A DNA stretch of 64,000 bases from an uncultured Tenacibaculum sp. (GCA_947497895.1 CANMIL010000002.1:186001-250000), one strand, 5' to 3'; counted from the first letter of the stretch, positions 43,618 to 53,855 are shown. The notes: generated by a model not told the origin, from the letters alone. Numbers and translations are program-made.

Positions 43618-45300
43618 ATGTCAATACCTAACCAGAAAGAAAGAACTAGGGCTCAGGAATCTACAAGCGCAATTGAACGTTTGTATATTTCAATGAGACA
43701 CCTTTTTAGTCGTGGATTTTATAAACCAATGGGGGTTTCAGGAGAAACATTAAGAAAATCACTCTTAGCTTTAAGACCAGAAATATATGGTTCTATTGCT
43801 GAGAAAAAAACGGAGCTTAACGGATTAACTTATGTAATTGAAAGGTTACCTGAAGGAATAGAAGAATGTCAGTTTATTAATTTAACGGCCGATGAAGGAT
43901 ACAGAAATTCTAATTTCAAGGTAATTATTCCTCCAAAAAGGAGAAGAAACTGTTATCGAATCGATAAAGATCAAATGAACATTGAAATAACAAGAGGACG
44001 ATCTGAGATTTACGATATACTTACTCATTTAACTTTCTTGTTTATTGAATCTCATAAAATAAAAGATAGAGTTATGTTAGGCAACTCTGGAGAGAAGTTT
44101 ATTCGAGAATGGACACATTTAGAGGAAACAGTAATTTACAACAAATCGCTTTCAGATAATGAAAGAGATGTGATGATTGTACATTTAGCGAGTATACTGG
44201 GAAGAACGTATGATGAGGTTTATGATAGTTATAATGCTTTTGGAACAGATGAAAATCCTAATCGTTTCCTTCATTTAATGTACTGGTTAGGGAAGTTGGC
44301 GATAAATGAGGTTATTCATGATAAAAAGCGATCGATAAAATTTAGTTCTGTTTTAGTAGATGAAATTGGTCGTCATTATTATGGCGAAATTTGGGCGAAT
44401 AATATCAAGAAAACATTGTTAGATAATAGTTTAATTGATAGACCAATTCATATTATCAGTGCCAATATGCATAGTGTAATGAATACTATTTATGCTAAAA
44501 ACGCACTTCCAAAAGAAGCAAAGGAAAATGATACATTTGAATTGTTCGAATTATTAAGTAATTCGAATAGTGAGAGCTTACAATCGAAAGTAAAGAACTT
44601 TGCCTCTGAAAATGGACTGATCTACTTAAAGGATACTTCAGGAACAAATATTAATGTTCAGATTATTGATACGGATAAGTTAAATATAGACGCTACTGAC
44701 TTTGATAAAGTAAACTCAATAGATAAGAAGCCTGTTATTATTGTAATGGACTATGCTTTTGGTGAGCAAGCTTATGAAACTATGGATGAATTATTGAAGC
44801 CGTATAAGGTAAATGATTCAGAGATTCATTTAAATGTAGAATCAGTTTCCATAATGGGTAAGGCAGGAATTTTAGAAGGAGGAAAAGGAGATGTTATGAT
44901 TCCTTCTTCGCATATTTTTGAAGGAACTGCAGATAATTATCCTTTTAAAAATGAACTATCAAAGAATGACCTTGAAGGATTCGGCGTAGAAGTATTTGAT
45001 GGAGCCATGGTAACCGTATTAGGAACTTCTTTGCAAAACAAAGACCTGTTGAAGTTTTTCCATGATTCCACTTGGGATGTGATAGGACTGGAGATGGAAG
45101 GAGCCCATTATCAAAAAGCAATTCAATCTGCATCAAAAATTAGGGGAAACATCTCTGAAAATGTTAAAGTAAGGTATGCCTATTATGCTTCTGATAACCC
45201 ATTAGAAACGGGAGCAACATTGGCATCAGGAGGTTTAGGGATGAGTGGTGTTACACCAACGTATGCCATAACCCAAAAGATACTTGAACAAATATTTTAA
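43618..45300 (+). CDS. DUF6909 family protein with nucleosidase-like C-terminus
   Basis: 560 residues from ATG 43618 (MSIPNQKERTRAQESTSAIE); the track begins four codons earlier at TTG. The N-terminal half (ERLYISMRHLFSRGFYKPMG, PPKRRRNCYRIDKDQMNIEI) is a conserved Bacteroidetes family, DUF6909. The C-terminal third has features of the nucleoside phosphorylase/nucleosidase fold: KPVIIVMDYAFGEQAYETMD, and VIGLEMEGAHYQKAI, like the purine-binding MEG-A loop. An AMP-nucleosidase-like activity is possible but not shown. It is followed after four bases by the first polysaccharide gene. Confidence 0.75.
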   Translation: MSIPNQKERTRAQESTSAIERLYISMRHLFSRGFYKPMGVSGETLRKSLLALRPEIYGSIAEKKTELNGLTYVIERLPEGIEECQFINLTADEGYRNSNFKVIIPPKRRRNCYRIDKDQMNIEITRGRSEIYDILTHLTFLFIESHKIKDRVMLGNSGEKFIREWTHLEETVIYNKSLSDNERDVMIVHLASILGRTYDEVYDSYNAFGTDENPNRFLHLMYWLGKLAINEVIHDKKRSIKFSSVLVDEIGRHYYGEIWANNIKKTLLDNSLIDRPIHIISANMHSVMNTIYAKNALPKEAKENDTFELFELLSNSNSESLQSKVKNFASENGLIYLKDTSGTNINVQIIDTDKLNIDATDFDKVNSIDKKPVIIVMDYAFGEQAYETMDELLKPYKVNDSEIHLNVESVSIMGKAGILEGGKGDVMIPSSHIFEGTADNYPFKNELSKNDLEGFGVEVFDGAMVTVLGTSLQNKDLLKFFHDSTWDVIGLEMEGAHYQKAIQSASKIRGNISENVKVRYAYYASDNPLETGATLASGGLGMSGVTPTYAITQKILEQIF

Positions 45301-45304
45301 AAAC

Positions 45305-46342
45305 ATGAGTAATCATAAAAACGAAGAAGAAGTAGATTTAGGTTCGTTATTTTTAATTATCGGTAAAGGTTTTTCCAAGGTTTTCAATTTTATTGGGAAG
45401 GTTTTTAGTTCTATTTTCTATTTCTTCATCGAAATATTGTTATTCTTCAAAAAGAATTATAAAAAGCTTGGAATAGCATTTGTTATTGGGGCAATTGCAG
45501 GATTAGTCCTTGAATTAAAAGAAGAAGACAGCTATAGTTCTAATCTTTTAGTACAAACAAATTTTAACAGTGCACGTCAGTTATATAGTAATATAGAGTT
45601 TTATAACAATCTTGTAAAACAAAAGAGAATTGACCTTTTAGAAAAAACATTTGGAATAAACGCTGAAGAGGCCAAGTCTTTAAAAAAGTTTAAGGTGCAA
45701 CCTATAATTAATGGGAATGATTTGATTACAACCTATGATGAATTAATTCTACAGATTGATACGTCTACGGTAAAAAGCTATCCTTTTTCTGAGTTTAAGA
45801 GAACATTTACTAAATTCAATTATAAAGTCCATGATATAGAGGTACAGTCCTCAAAACAGGATGTTTTTTCAAAGTTAGATGATGTAATTATCGGTTCAGT
45901 TATTGAAAACAAGTATTTTAATAAATTGAAAGAACTTACGAATGAAAACTTAAACAGAACCGATGCATTACTAAGGAAAAATTTATCTCAAGCTGATTCA
46001 CTTCATAACATTTATAAAAGAGTTCTTTTGGAAGAGGCGAAGGTTGCAAATCAAGGAACAAACATAGATTTGGGAAGTACTCAAAAGGACAATAAAGAAT
46101 TAGAGTTGTTTGCAACAGCTTTAGAAATTAATAAGGAATTGAAGAGTGTAAGTGAGGAAAAAACTGAAAAATCAGAAATTATAAATGTTATTTCGAACTT
46201 TCAGACTATTGGGCATAGAATTCAAGGAGTTTCAGAGAATAAGTCTGTTCAATTTGCTTTACTTTCGCTTTCATTTATGATTCTTTACCTTCTTTTGGTA
46301 AAACTGAATAAATACCTTGAAAATTACAGCAGCACTAAATAA
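45305..46342 (+). CDS. Wzz-like chain length determinant protein
   Basis: 345 residues from ATG 45305 (MSNHKNEEEVDLG). Layout: N-terminal hydrophobic stretch and helix ending near residue 70 (LGIAFVIGAIAGLVLELK), a long helical periplasmic part, and a final transmembrane helix (FALLSLSFMILYLLLVKL). Two-helix topology and position at the head of a polysaccharide cluster point to a chain-length regulator, though the sequence is divergent and no GumC-type tail exists. Starts four bases after the DUF6909 stop. Confidence 0.68.
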   Translation: MSNHKNEEEVDLGSLFLIIGKGFSKVFNFIGKVFSSIFYFFIEILLFFKKNYKKLGIAFVIGAIAGLVLELKEEDSYSSNLLVQTNFNSARQLYSNIEFYNNLVKQKRIDLLEKTFGINAEEAKSLKKFKVQPIINGNDLITTYDELILQIDTSTVKSYPFSEFKRTFTKFNYKVHDIEVQSSKQDVFSKLDDVIIGSVIENKYFNKLKELTNENLNRTDALLRKNLSQADSLHNIYKRVLLEEAKVANQGTNIDLGSTQKDNKELELFATALEINKELKSVSEEKTEKSEIINVISNFQTIGHRIQGVSENKSVQFALLSLSFMILYLLLVKLNKYLENYSSTK

Positions 46343-46347
46343 TTAGC

Positions 46348-46884
46348 ATGAAAATTACCCCAACAAAACTTAACGATTGTTTTGTAATTGAACCAAAAGT
46401 TTTTAAAGACGATCGAGGATATTTTTTTGAGAGTTTTAATAGTGAAAAGTTTCATAAAATTACGGGGTTAGACGCAAATTTTGTACAAGACAATGAAGCC
46501 TTTTCAAATAGAGGTGTTTTGCGTGGACTCCATTTTCAAAAAGGAGAATATGCACAAACGAAGTTGGTAAGAGTGATTCAGGGAAGTGTTTTGGATGTGG
46601 TTGTTGATTTAAGAAAAAATTCGTCCAGTTATGGAAAACATTTTTCAATAGTACTTTCTGGAGAAAATAAAAAACAACTGTTCGTTCCTAGAGGTTTTGC
46701 GCACGGGTATTCAGTACTTGAGAACAATACTATTTTCGCTTACAAATGTGATAATTTTTATAACAAAGAATCTGAGGGTGGAATTATTTATAATGATAGT
46801 TTTTTGAATATCGATTGGATGTTAAAAGAAGAGGAAATTGAATTATCTGAGAAGGATAAGGTACTACCTAATTTCAACTTTTAA
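46348..46884 (+). CDS. rfbC: dTDP-4-dehydrorhamnose 3,5-epimerase
   Basis: 178-residue cupin epimerase, normal length. Active-site residues are visible: GVLRGLHFQKGEYAQTKLVR (His and Lys) and FVPRGFAHGYSVL (second His). It acts on dTDP-4-keto-6-deoxyglucose on the way to dTDP-rhamnose. rfbA, rfbB and rfbD are not in this window, so the rest of the pathway must lie elsewhere, or the product is a related 6-deoxy sugar. Located five bases after the Wzz-like gene. Confidence 0.93.
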   Translation: MKITPTKLNDCFVIEPKVFKDDRGYFFESFNSEKFHKITGLDANFVQDNEAFSNRGVLRGLHFQKGEYAQTKLVRVIQGSVLDVVVDLRKNSSSYGKHFSIVLSGENKKQLFVPRGFAHGYSVLENNTIFAYKCDNFYNKESEGGIIYNDSFLNIDWMLKEEEIELSEKDKVLPNFNF

Positions 46885-47073
46885 TATTCCCATTCTAAAG
46901 TAAATTTAATATGGTATTTATAAGTTTGGTTAAACCAAAATAGGGTTTTATTAGAGTTTCATGTTTAATAATAGAAGAAAAATAAGAAAAGAAATGAATA
47001 AACTATTGTTGGAAATCACATAGTTAAAATGAAATGCTTCGACTTAGGTTAACTAACAAAGATTTAAATTAAA

Positions 47074-48204
47074 GTGAAAAAACTACTAATCTTATCGAAT
47101 ATTTCTTCAAAAAAATATGGAGATTCCACCAGACCTTATTATTTAGGAAAATATTTGAGCAAGTATTTTTCCACAACACAAGTTTGTAAAACAGAGATAC
47201 TTGAAAATACTATTAAATATGAGAAACTACTTGAGAAGGTTTCGTTTTCAAGACCATTGTCTATTTATAAGGTTGTTAGAGAGGTAGATAAAAGAGTAAA
47301 AAGGAAAGATTTAGATATACTTTATACTCATCAACTTCTATTTAGCGTTATTGGGGCGTTGGTAAAAGTTATGAACCCAGATTTGTCTTTTTATACAGAC
47401 TTTCATACAAGTGCATATTTTGAACTAAAACATGAACCAAGTAAAGGATTTAAAAACTTGGTTAGAAAAGCTTTTATACCACTTCTTGAAAAATTTGTTT
47501 GTAAAAAATCAGATTCAATTATAACAGTATCAAAGGAAACCAAAGAACTCTTAATTGAGTATTATTCTGTAAACGAACAAAAGGTTTATATAGTTAAGAA
47601 TGCTACTGATATAGAGGTGATAAAGAAAGGTGATGGTTTTAATAATGCTAAACTAAAACAATATAATTTAAACAAGGAGAAAGATATTTTAGCCATTTTT
47701 CCAAACCCTCGTGATGGTTTTATTAGTAATGAGTTAGCTATGGACTTTTTATTGGAGGTTGCCAATAGAATTAAACATATAAATGCGAATATTAAAATGG
47801 TGATTTTAGGAGGAGGAAATGTACCGAAACAATACCCCGATAATGTAATATTTACAGGTTATGTTGAAGAATATAATAAATGGTTGAATACCGCTGATGT
47901 TTGTATAGCAACGTATCCTTCAAACGCGGTATGCGGAGGCGTACGAAATAAAATTTGCGATTATCTGGCTGTTGGAAAACCAATTATTGCAACAAAGGAA
48001 AGTATGAGGGGTTTTGACGATTTAATTAAAGATGTTAACTATTACGAATGTAATACAATAGAATCCTTTGCCGAAGTACTTGCTAAGTTCGACAAAAAAA
48101 AGGGTAAGATTAATAAAATGATTTTATCAAATTTTAAGAAAAGAGAGGAGTATAGCTGGAAAAATAGAGCAGAAGAATTAGTAAATGTTTTTAATAATAT
48201 ATAA
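47074..48204 (+). CDS. Family 4 glycosyltransferase
   Basis: 376 residues, GTG start at 47074. GT-B fold: an N-terminal domain (LLILSNISSKKYGDSTRPYY) and C-terminal nucleotide-sugar domain with IVKNATDIEVIKKGDG, KMVILGGGN and ADVCIATYPSNAVCGGVRNK, then CDYLAVGKPIIATKESMRG, the usual GT4 Glu region. Donor and acceptor unknown. Separated from rfbC by 190 bp, so possibly transcribed from its own promoter; the next gene starts directly at its stop. Confidence 0.88.
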   Translation: MKKLLILSNISSKKYGDSTRPYYLGKYLSKYFSTTQVCKTEILENTIKYEKLLEKVSFSRPLSIYKVVREVDKRVKRKDLDILYTHQLLFSVIGALVKVMNPDLSFYTDFHTSAYFELKHEPSKGFKNLVRKAFIPLLEKFVCKKSDSIITVSKETKELLIEYYSVNEQKVYIVKNATDIEVIKKGDGFNNAKLKQYNLNKEKDILAIFPNPRDGFISNELAMDFLLEVANRIKHINANIKMVILGGGNVPKQYPDNVIFTGYVEEYNKWLNTADVCIATYPSNAVCGGVRNKICDYLAVGKPIIATKESMRGFDDLIKDVNYYECNTIESFAEVLAKFDKKKGKINKMILSNFKKREEYSWKNRAEELVNVFNNI

Positions 48205-49386
48205 ATGATTAAAAGCATCGCTCAAATATTTTCTATGCATGTTATTGTAAAAGCGATAGGGCTTTTAACATTTGTAATTATCCTTGAGTTTTTTAGCTTA
48301 GAGGAGTTTGGGAAATATAGTTATCTTCTTTTAGTTTTACATTTAATTGGAGTTATTGTAGACCCTTTTACAGCTTCTTACTTAGTGGATTTTAAGATAG
48401 CTCAATATAAAAAGTACAATTTCGGTATATTTTTATTTAGCGTATTTTTATTACCTTTTTTTTATGTAACTCTCTATATTTTTAATATTTCTATAGAAAT
48501 AGAGGTTTTTCTTTTGTTTAGTTTGGCTTTTCTTGCTAATGGAATGCTGAAATCTTTTTTAAATGTTTATGAAGCTTTTTTTAAATATGGATTAATTGAT
48601 GTTTTCAGACAGTTGAGTATATTATTAAGTACATTGGGGTATTTTTATATTTTTGAAGAGTATGATTTTATTTGTTTGTTAAAAATAAATTATAGCACTA
48701 CGCTGTTAGTTATGTTAGTGTTAATACCTATATATATAAAAAAGGAGCATGTTTTTTTTGATATAAGATGTACAACATTAAAAGATCTTTTTTTTAAATC
48801 TAAATTTCTAATATTTTATACGGCGATTATCCCTTTATTTTCTTTTATAGATTCTTGGTTTATTGAAGAAACCTTGTTAGAGAGAGATTTAGGTTTATAT
48901 TCGTTTTCTTTGAAAATATATAATATATCGTTAATGCTAGTAATACCTATGTTTACAGTTCTAAATATTAGACAAATTGAAATAGCAAAGGCTGAAAAGT
49001 ATAATGATTTTTTAAAGAATAATTTTAAGAAAGTACTCGGTTATGCCTCATGTATTTTTATACTTTTTTTAGTTACTAATTATATAGTGTCATATCATAT
49101 TTATTTAGATTATAAAGAATCATTTACCAACACTTCAATTCTCTTGTTTGGTTCTTTGGTTGCTTATATAACAATGCCTTTTTCTTTTTTGATAGCTTAT
49201 AGAAAGTATAAAGTATTATTTATGATTGCATTGATATCTATATTTTTAAATGTTTTATTAAATACGTTGTTTATAGAAAAATATGGAACAATAATAGCGG
49301 CATTATCGACTGTTTTATCTCAAATCATAGTTAATTTTGGTTCGGCTTTAATATCTTTTTTCATGTTTAAAGAAGAGGAAAAATGA
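48205..49386 (+). CDS. Wzx-type polysaccharide flippase
   Basis: 393 residues with about ten to twelve transmembrane helices and few charged loops, beginning MIKSIAQIFSMHVIVKAIGL, typical of the polysaccharide transporter/MATE-like fold (LEFFSLEEFGKYSYLLLVLH near the N-terminus). It would move lipid-linked repeat units across the inner membrane. The DNA is particularly AT-rich, as usual for wzx. Start follows the previous stop with no gap and its end overlaps the wzy-like gene by four bases. Confidence 0.85.
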   Translation: MIKSIAQIFSMHVIVKAIGLLTFVIILEFFSLEEFGKYSYLLLVLHLIGVIVDPFTASYLVDFKIAQYKKYNFGIFLFSVFLLPFFYVTLYIFNISIEIEVFLLFSLAFLANGMLKSFLNVYEAFFKYGLIDVFRQLSILLSTLGYFYIFEEYDFICLLKINYSTTLLVMLVLIPIYIKKEHVFFDIRCTTLKDLFFKSKFLIFYTAIIPLFSFIDSWFIEETLLERDLGLYSFSLKIYNISLMLVIPMFTVLNIRQIEIAKAEKYNDFLKNNFKKVLGYASCIFILFLVTNYIVSYHIYLDYKESFTNTSILLFGSLVAYITMPFSFLIAYRKYKVLFMIALISIFLNVLLNTLFIEKYGTIIAALSTVLSQIIVNFGSALISFFMFKEEEK

Positions 49387-50768
49387 ATATATCTTTAAAA
49401 AATATATACACAACGTTATTTTTTTTGGGGATATTTTTCATTCCATTTAATTCTTATGAAGGAGTCTCTTTTTTAGGAGAATATAAAAGAGATGCGGCAG
49501 TTTTATTTTTTTTGGGAAGTATTTTATTCTTTTCTGTTGAATCCATATTTAAAGGAAAAATCCTTATTCCGATTAGAAATCTATACTTTCAAATTTTGAT
49601 AATGTTTGTTTTATGGTTGATAGTAAGTGTCGTAACAAACCTGCTTTCCGTCTCCTCAAACTACTATAAGCAAACGTCAGGGTTAAATAGGTTTTTTAGG
49701 CAGTTTTTGGCATTATTTATAATGCTATTGATGTTTGTAGTTTCTTACAATATTATTACAAAATATACTGTTAAACAGGTGTTTTTTAAACTCAGAAGAA
49801 TTCTCTTCTATTCTTTTGTTGTGGTCGTTTTTTATGGGTTCTTTGAAAGTTTAATTGTTTATTTTAAGATTTCAGCATTCAAAAATTTTGTTTTATTATT
49901 TAATTATTTTCCTTTTACGGATGTTTATTTGGACTACACCTTTGGAAGAATTTCATCTGTTTCATATGAGCCTCCATTTTTAGCTATTTACCTAATTACA
50001 GTTTCCGCATGGATGTTCAGTTATATGATAACAAATAAGGGAATGTTAAAGTATGTACCTAGTGTTTTAATAGTATTACTTACTTTTTTTTCAGGTTCAA
50101 GAACGGCTCTTATTGTAATTACATTTCAATTAGTGGTGTTTTTATGGATAGTATTTTCTGTAAATAAAAAGTTTCGGAAAATCTTGCAAAGATTTGTCCT
50201 AGTTATTGGTTTATTTTTTGTTGTTATTATAATATTCAAAGGTTCAAAAGTAATAGATGCAATTGAACAGAAAATAGAAACATTGAATTTTAAAGAAGAT
50301 CTTTCTAAAAATATCTCAAATAAATCTCGTTTTGGTATTCAATATGCTTCATTGTTAGTGTTTATTGAAAACCCCATACTTGGCGTTGGGTTCGGTCAAC
50401 AGACATATCATTCGCTAAATAAATATCCAAAGTGGGCAACAAAAAACAATTACGAATTTAAAGAGTCGTACCTCAATGAAAAGAAAAAATCTTTCCCCCC
50501 TGGGTTTAATATGTATACAAGATTACTCGCTGAAACAGGACTTAGTGGTTTTATAATTTTTACAAGCTTTATTTTCGTTTTATTGTACATATGTAAAAAA
50601 AGAATTTCAGCTCAGTTAAACGAAGAAAGAGTATTATCCATTATTCTCTTTGTGTCTTTTATTGGTTTTGCCATAAATTGGTTACAATTTGATAGCTTTA
50701 GGTTATATGGTTTTTGGATTTGCCTATCTCTTTTTATTTATAACGATAAACGAATCAATTATGAATAA
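49383..50768 (+). CDS. O-antigen polymerase/ligase-like protein 1
   Basis: 461 residues with about ten transmembrane helices and one large periplasmic loop (about residues 295-390: FGIQYASLLVFIENPILGVG, FPPGFNMYTRLLAETGLSGF). The loop with GxGFGQ and the LAETGLSG helix match the Wzy_C/O-antigen ligase family. Either the polymerase or the ligase of the cluster; a second such protein follows two genes later. Extreme AT content. Confidence 0.82.
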   Translation: MNISLKNIYTTLFFLGIFFIPFNSYEGVSFLGEYKRDAAVLFFLGSILFFSVESIFKGKILIPIRNLYFQILIMFVLWLIVSVVTNLLSVSSNYYKQTSGLNRFFRQFLALFIMLLMFVVSYNIITKYTVKQVFFKLRRILFYSFVVVVFYGFFESLIVYFKISAFKNFVLLFNYFPFTDVYLDYTFGRISSVSYEPPFLAIYLITVSAWMFSYMITNKGMLKYVPSVLIVLLTFFSGSRTALIVITFQLVVFLWIVFSVNKKFRKILQRFVLVIGLFFVVIIIFKGSKVIDAIEQKIETLNFKEDLSKNISNKSRFGIQYASLLVFIENPILGVGFGQQTYHSLNKYPKWATKNNYEFKESYLNEKKKSFPPGFNMYTRLLAETGLSGFIIFTSFIFVLLYICKKRISAQLNEERVLSIILFVSFIGFAINWLQFDSFRLYGFWICLSLFIYNDKRINYE

Positions 50769-51567
50769 AACGCTGTTACTAATTCCTCATTACAATAACC
50801 AAGAAGGACTAAAAAAATCTATTCGATCAATATGTGCGAAAGAAAAAATTGATATTTTGGTAGTTGATGATGGAAGCTCTAATTCTCTGGATGAAGTTTT
50901 GATAATTAAGGGGTTTAAAGCTCAAGGAAGCATCTTTTTTCAATACCTAGGAAAAAACAAAGGTATTGAACATGCATTAAACTTTGGATTGGAAATAGCA
51001 TGCAATAAAAAATATAAATTCTTAGCTAGACTTGATTGTGGAGACACCATCATAGGAAGCAGATTTGAAATTCAAGAACAGTTTTTAGAAAAGAATGATA
51101 TTGCATTGGTTGGATCCAATGTAAATTTTGTTAATGAAAAAGGAGAAGTACTTTACAAAGTCAGCTTACCAACAACGGATACGGATATTAGAAAAAAAAT
51201 GTATTTAAACGCGATGCATATTCATCCATCGATAATGTTTAAAATTGATATAATAAAAAAAATAGGTGGTTACCCAACAAATTACCGAGCTGCTGAAGAT
51301 TACGCCTTTTTCTTTAAAGTTTTAAAAGAATATAAAGTAGCTAACTTAAATGAGTTTTTAGTTAATTGTGAGTATAGCACTCAAGGTATTTCTAGTATAT
51401 TTAGAAAAGAGCAAGTAAAGAGCCGTATGAAAATTATTCTTGATAATTTTTACTTTGGATGGTATCCAATTTATGGATTGATAAGAAGTTTAGTTTTATA
51501 CATTACTCCTAATGATATAATAATTTTCTTAAAAAGGATACTAAAAAGTGGAAAAAAAACTTACTAA
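50761..51567 (+). CDS. Family 2 glycosyltransferase
   Basis: 268 residues from ATG 50761 (MNKTLLLIPHYNNQEGLKKS); the track's longer start lies inside the previous gene. GT-A fold: IDILVVDDGSSNSLDEVLI holds the nucleotide-binding VDDGS, FLARLDCGDTIIGSRFEIQE holds a D-x-D-like acidic motif, and YRAAEDYAFFFKVLKEY the ED motif. It overlaps both neighbours, by 8 and 20 bases. Donor unknown. Confidence 0.9.
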   Translation: MNKTLLLIPHYNNQEGLKKSIRSICAKEKIDILVVDDGSSNSLDEVLIIKGFKAQGSIFFQYLGKNKGIEHALNFGLEIACNKKYKFLARLDCGDTIIGSRFEIQEQFLEKNDIALVGSNVNFVNEKGEVLYKVSLPTTDTDIRKKMYLNAMHIHPSIMFKIDIIKKIGGYPTNYRAAEDYAFFFKVLKEYKVANLNEFLVNCEYSTQGISSIFRKEQVKSRMKIILDNFYFGWYPIYGLIRSLVLYITPNDIIIFLKRILKSGKKTY

Positions 51568-52738
51568 CATTTATAACTTTGTTGTAGCTCTTCTTATGTT
51601 TTTTTTGCCTCTTTCAACGGCAATACCTAATATTTTGCTGCTACCCATAACGGTACTATTATTCTTTAAAAAAAATGTCATTTTTTGGTCATCAAATTAT
51701 ATTCGGCTTGCTGTTGCTTTTAGTGCTGTTTATTTAATAAAGGATCTTTTTTATTCAAATAGTTTGGGAAATATAATAGAGTATAAATTCTGTTTATTAC
51801 TTGTTTTAGTTTTAATAATTGGAATAAATGCTAGAAAATATATTTGGTTGGAATTAGGTTTTGTTGCTGGAACATTGCTGGCTGTATTGAAAGCATTAAT
51901 TAAAATTTCAAATTACTATTTCATAAACGAGGTATTGCCATTTGGAAATACTGCTGAAATAAACAATTTAATTTCAATAGATAGGCCTTACTTTGGTTTC
52001 ATTTGTGTTATTTCAATACTATTTCTAAGTAAGTTTATGCGGCTAAGAAGTAATAAGCTAGAGAAACAATTACTGGTCTTTTGTCAAATATTATTAATAA
52101 CGTTCATTTATCTCATCGTAGCAAGACTTGCATTGCTTATGGCATTATTCTATTTCATTGTTCTTTTTTTTCGAAAAAGTAGTTTAAGAAATATTAAATT
52201 TTATGGGATGATTTCTATCTTTTTTATCTCAATTTTCTTCATTCTAAAGAGTAATGAAAATATAAAAAAACGATTTCATATTAATAAGTCTTTGGAAACT
52301 ACAATTAATGAATTAGTTGATTATGAACCAAGGTTTGTTATTTGGCCATGTGGTGTTGAACAATGGGATTATGATAATTTTTCTATACTATTTGGATTTG
52401 GAAATATTGCTGAGGTTCAGAAAAACTTATACGATTGCTATAATCAAACAATTAAAAAAGATTCAAAGAAAGAGTATTATCTCAAGACAAATTTTAACAT
52501 GCATAATCAGTTTTTAGATGTTTTTTTGAAAAATGGATTAGTTGGGTTCATATTATTTTTAGGCTTATGCAGCTTTTGGTTTTTTAGGAAGAAACTTAAT
52601 TTTTTGGAAAGCTTAATCATTATTTTTACTGTTGTTTTTTTATTAGTTGAAAACCTTTTAAATAGACAGTTAGGTACATACTTGTTAATTTTTTTAATAC
52701 CCTTCACTGGTAAAATTTATAATTTAAATAATGATTAA
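51548..52738 (+). CDS. O-antigen polymerase/ligase-like protein 2
   Basis: 396 residues, GTG start, about ten transmembrane helices. The C-terminal loop NFNMHNQFLDVFLKNGLVGF is the characteristic ligase/polymerase motif (H-N-x-x-x-D/L-x-x-x-x-x-G), with ILFGFGNIAEVQKNLYD before it. This is the better WaaL-like match of the two, but it could also be a polymerase. It overlaps the GT2 gene by 20 bases and the next GT4 by eight. Confidence 0.8.
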   Translation: MEKKLTNIYNFVVALLMFFLPLSTAIPNILLLPITVLLFFKKNVIFWSSNYIRLAVAFSAVYLIKDLFYSNSLGNIIEYKFCLLLVLVLIIGINARKYIWLELGFVAGTLLAVLKALIKISNYYFINEVLPFGNTAEINNLISIDRPYFGFICVISILFLSKFMRLRSNKLEKQLLVFCQILLITFIYLIVARLALLMALFYFIVLFFRKSSLRNIKFYGMISIFFISIFFILKSNENIKKRFHINKSLETTINELVDYEPRFVIWPCGVEQWDYDNFSILFGFGNIAEVQKNLYDCYNQTIKKDSKKEYYLKTNFNMHNQFLDVFLKNGLVGFILFLGLCSFWFFRKKLNFLESLIIIFTVVFLLVENLLNRQLGTYLLIFLIPFTGKIYNLNND

Positions 52739-53855
52739 AATTCTTCATATTGCTAGACCTGTAGGAGGAGTAGGAACCTATATTGAGTTACTGGATGAAT
52801 ATTTAGATAGGAAAGATTTTAAAAATATCATGTTATGCAACGAAGAAGATGATCTAAGCTCCTTCAAGAAAAATACCAGTAAAAATCTAGAACTATTTCA
52901 TATCAACTTAAAAAGAGAAGTTTTACCTTTAAATGATATTACATGTTTGTTTAAAATAATAAGTAAGATAAAAGAAGTAAAACCTAATATAATACATTGT
53001 CATAGTGCTAAGGCAGGGATTTTAGGAAGACTGGCTGGAGCGTACTTAGGTATAACGACCTTTTATACACCTCATGCTTACTCTTATCTGAGCTCGGCAT
53101 CGACTTTTAAAAGGATGTTTTTTAAAAATTTAGAACGATTATTTAGAAAATTCCCTGCAAAAACCCTTTGTTGTTCAGAATCCGAATATAATCGTACCAT
53201 TAATGATTTAGATTTCAATAAGAGTAAAGTTTTGCTTTGGAAAAACTCTATAAAAGATCCACTCTTTTTTTTGGAAGAAAGAACAAGACCAATATCACTT
53301 CCCGAGAATTATATATGTTCTATAGGTAGGCCTTCTTTTCAAAAAAACACACAGTTGTTGGTTGACGTTATGTATGAAATTAAGAAACAAGGAAAAGAAT
53401 TAACACTAGTTGTACTAGGTGTAGGCTTTTATTCGCCAGCTGCTCTTGAAGTAAAAAAGATGATTAAAGAAAAAGGGTTAACAAAAGAAGTTTTAATGAT
53501 TGAATGGACTACAAGAAGGAAAACTTTAGAAATACTTAAGAATTCATTGTTGTATGTTTCAACTTCAAAATATGAGGGACTTCCTTATTCAATGATTGAA
53601 GCTTTATCCTTGTCAAAAGCCTGCGTTGTAACTAATGTAGATGGTAATAGAGATTTGGTTAAAAACAAGTTTAATGGATATAAATTAAATGAAGATGCTA
53701 AGGAAATTTCGGAAAGTATTCTAAAATTAATGGAAAGTGATGATGAAAGGGAAAAGATGGGAGAAAACTCGAGAGAATTGTTTGAGACTTCCTTTAATAT
53801 TGAGAGAAATATTCTTCTTTTACAAGAAATTTATAAAAAGGCAATTTTAAAGTGA
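52731..53855 (+). CDS. Family 4 glycosyltransferase
   Basis: 374 residues, GT-B fold. N-terminal ILHIARPVGGVGTYIELLDE and NIIHCHSAKAGILGRLAGAY; C-terminal YICSIGRPSFQKNTQLLVDV, LVVLGVGFY, and the sugar-nucleotide motif STSKYEGLPYSMIEALSLSK with conserved Glu residues. WcaI/EpsF-like. Embedded in the overlapping gene string. Confidence 0.92.
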   Translation: MIKILHIARPVGGVGTYIELLDEYLDRKDFKNIMLCNEEDDLSSFKKNTSKNLELFHINLKREVLPLNDITCLFKIISKIKEVKPNIIHCHSAKAGILGRLAGAYLGITTFYTPHAYSYLSSASTFKRMFFKNLERLFRKFPAKTLCCSESEYNRTINDLDFNKSKVLLWKNSIKDPLFFLEERTRPISLPENYICSIGRPSFQKNTQLLVDVMYEIKKQGKELTLVVLGVGFYSPAALEVKKMIKEKGLTKEVLMIEWTTRRKTLEILKNSLLYVSTSKYEGLPYSMIEALSLSKACVVTNVDGNRDLVKNKFNGYKLNEDAKEISESILKLMESDDEREKMGENSRELFETSFNIERNILLLQEIYKKAILK

